Below the pieces are notes generated by a model. The model did no database searches. It worked only from the letters and a program-made list of their open reading frames with translations, and was not told the DNA's origin. A stretch of 64,000 nt of DNA, taken from NCBI GenBank assembly GCA_030527105.1, contig JAUNBK010000004.1, positions 33,683-97,682 of the forward strand, read 5' to 3'. Shown piece after piece: positions 62,843-64,000 of this stretch; the stretch's first letter is position 1; each line of letters begins with the position of its first letter. This stretch comes from Planctomycetia bacterium. Lineage in GTDB: Bacteria; Planctomycetota; Planctomycetia; Pirellulales; Thermoguttaceae. The position numbers and the translations under genes were made by a program.

Positions 62843-63517
62843 ATGAAGAGGATTTGGACACCAGTTTTGGATATCGTGATGATTTTCACGCTTCCGCTTC
62901 TCATGGCGTATTCTCTCGTGGGAGAGGCAACGCACGAGTGGCTGGGTCTCTTCATGCTCGCTTTGTTTGTGGCGCATCATGCGCGGAATCGGCATTGGTT
63001 CCGTACCTTCGCGAGGGGGCGATATTCCGTGGTGCGCGCGTTGAAGAACGCCACGCTCCTTTTGCTCCTCGCGACGGTCATCGTGCTCCTTGCGAGCGGG
63101 GTTTTTATGTCGAAACATGCGGTTCCTTTTTTGAGTTTTCCCGAGGTGGCGTATCATGCGAGAACGGCTCACTTACTCGCGTCCTATTGGGGCTTCGTCT
63201 TCATGTGCGCCCACCTTGGGATTCATTTTCCGCGACTACCGCAGCTTGATGGCGTGTTTCGGATGCGTTTTTTGACGAGAAAATCGACCAAAGTGTTCCT
63301 CGCAATTTTCGTGTCGATTATCGCTATTTATGGCGCGTGGGCGTTTGTAGCGCGTCGGCTGCCGACGTATTTATTCATGCAAAGTCCGTTCGTCTTTTTC
63401 GATTACGACGAGCCAATCCTTTGCTTCTTGGGCGACTATTTGGCGATTATGATCATGCTGGCGTGCGTAAGCCGGAGCGTTGTTTGGGTTGCGGCTTTAT
63501 TGCGAAATTCAAAATAG
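62843..63517 (+). CDS. DUF4405 cytochrome-b-like membrane protein
   Basis: 224 residues with about five transmembrane helices. Paired histidines at helix positions fit haem b ligands of DUF4405: HEWLGLFMLALFVAHHARNR near 31-50, and HLLASYWGFVFMCAHLGIHF near 109-128. The protein probably moves electrons across the membrane for the exported DUF362 and flavodoxin proteins. It follows the flavodoxin gene by 41 bases on the same strand. A family A repeat begins 8 bases after the stop. Confidence 0.87.
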   Translation: MKRIWTPVLDIVMIFTLPLLMAYSLVGEATHEWLGLFMLALFVAHHARNRHWFRTFARGRYSVVRALKNATLLLLLATVIVLLASGVFMSKHAVPFLSFPEVAYHARTAHLLASYWGFVFMCAHLGIHFPRLPQLDGVFRMRFLTRKSTKVFLAIFVSIIAIYGAWAFVARRLPTYLFMQSPFVFFDYDEPILCFLGDYLAIMIMLACVSRSVVWVAALLRNSK

Positions 63518-63524
63518 CTACAAT

Positions 63525-63633
63525 TTATAATACTTCGCGTTGAAATTTCCGGTTCCGTCCGCCGTTGGAGCTACGCACCACGGCTCGCAAAAGCGTCGCG
63601 TAAAACGGGAATTTTATAGGAGAACGAGTATAA
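63525..63633 (+). repeat. Family A repeat, complete copy
   Basis: TTATAATACTTCGCGTTG to AACGAGTATAA with the standard core. It separates the DUF4405 gene from the hydrolase gene at the window edge. Confidence 0.92.
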
Positions 63634-63717
63634 AACGAGAATCCTATGCAAAGTTTGTCGTCTATTTGTTCGTTTATTAGTATGCGTGTTCCATTTTTTA
63701 ATTGTGAGAGGGGAAAG

Positions 63718-64000
63718 ATGAATCCTGTAAATACTTTGTTTCCGTTGGCGTTATTGGGACTTCTCGGCTCTTTTTCCGGTGCGGCGGCGATTGAGAAACC
63801 TGCCGATGCGGACAATTTCTACAAGAGTGAGAAAGTCGATGTGCGTTTGGTTTCTTTTGAAAACCAATACAAAATGAAAGTCGTCGGGAATTTGTGTGTC
63901 CCGAAAGAAAACATCGCGGGCGAGAAATATCCTGCGATTATTGTAGGTCATCCGATGGGAGCGGTCAAGGAGCAGAGCGCGAATCTCTACGCCACGAAAA
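63718..64000 (+). CDS. Secreted alpha/beta hydrolase, N-terminal part (runs off the window)
   Basis: 94 residues are visible without a stop. A signal peptide (LFPLALLGLLGSFSGAAA) is followed by KSEKVDVRLVSFENQYKM and then YPAIIVGHPMGAVKEQSANL, which matches the oxyanion-loop start of dienelactone-hydrolase/X-Pro-peptidase-like alpha/beta hydrolases. The nucleophile elbow lies beyond the edge. GAGAGGGGAAAG just before the ATG at 63718 supports that start; an in-frame ATG at 63646 would add 24 residues that do not resemble a signal peptide. Substrate unknown. Confidence 0.82.
   Translation, partial: MNPVNTLFPLALLGLLGSFSGAAAIEKPADADNFYKSEKVDVRLVSFENQYKMKVVGNLCVPKENIAGEKYPAIIVGHPMGAVKEQSANLYATK

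Noticed and set aside
1..64000. CRISPR array, rRNA or tRNA genes
   Set aside because: No regularly spaced direct repeats and no recognisable rRNA or tRNA sequence were seen on reading through; the clustered repeats are irregularly spaced and palindromic. A tRNAscan and CRISPR search would be decisive.

Overview
The window looks like a piece of a planctomycete chromosome, probably from an anaerobic, host-associated or sediment lineage. Evidence: a LEPR-XLL-type N-terminal motif on a 4,012-residue exported protein, three DUF1559 (prepilin-like) proteins, very large PQQ-repeat and VWA proteins, a MoxR/DUF58/VWA cluster, and anaerobic metabolism (pyruvate:ferredoxin oxidoreductase, flavodoxin, a NimA-like flavoprotein). 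Coding DNA is moderately GC-rich, about 55% in a 60-base line I counted. No rRNA, tRNA or CRISPR array was seen.

Layout. 1-2.4 kb: 3' part of nifJ. 2.7-3.6 kb: OmpA-like lipoprotein. 3.8-17.6 kb: a co-directional run of a giant PQQ-repeat protein, an alpha/alpha-toroid protein, MoxR ATPase, DUF58 protein and two large membrane VWA proteins, with several 4-base overlaps. 17.7-22.1 kb: a secreted GH106-like glycoside hydrolase ending at a strong terminator. 22.2-25.8 kb: an AtpZ-like membrane protein and a calcium-type P-ATPase. 26-31.7 kb: a DUF1559 protein, then minus-strand genes (NimA-like, C_GCAxxG_C_C redox protein, unknown secreted protein, double-SGNH hydrolase, TraB/Tiki-like protein). 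31.9-45.2 kb: a DUF4915/TIGR03032 protein and the giant LEPR-XLL protein with an embedded trypsin domain. 45.2-47 kb: hemD and ispH. 47.3-54.4 kb: two paralogous DUF1559 proteins separated by an AT-rich island. 54.7-56.5 kb: a phosphohexomutase on the minus strand. 56.5-58.4 kb: a gene-free block full of repeats. 58.4-64 kb: transketolase, then DUF362, flavodoxin and DUF4405 genes behind a long structured leader, and the start of an alpha/beta hydrolase.

Two things stand out. First, the island at 49.1-51.9 kb is about 40% GC in sampled lines and is bounded by two same-orientation copies of a palindromic repeat (family B). It carries an XRE regulator, an ImmA/IrrE-type metallopeptidase, a DUF4417 protein, and a translationally coupled pair that looks like a polymorphic-toxin tip and its immunity protein. 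Next to it is the decayed C-terminus of an Eco57I-type restriction-modification enzyme. I read this as a defence or conflict island in a decaying hotspot. Second, about a dozen full, partial or diverged copies of a ~107-bp MITE-like repeat (family A, imperfect terminal inverted repeats opening with TTATA) sit in the intergenic spaces, often touching gene ends; one supplies a stop codon.

Gene starts were moved inward from the longest possible ORF where a ribosome binding site, signal peptide or family alignment argued for it; this is stated per entry. Family names rest on motif recognition from memory, not on any search.
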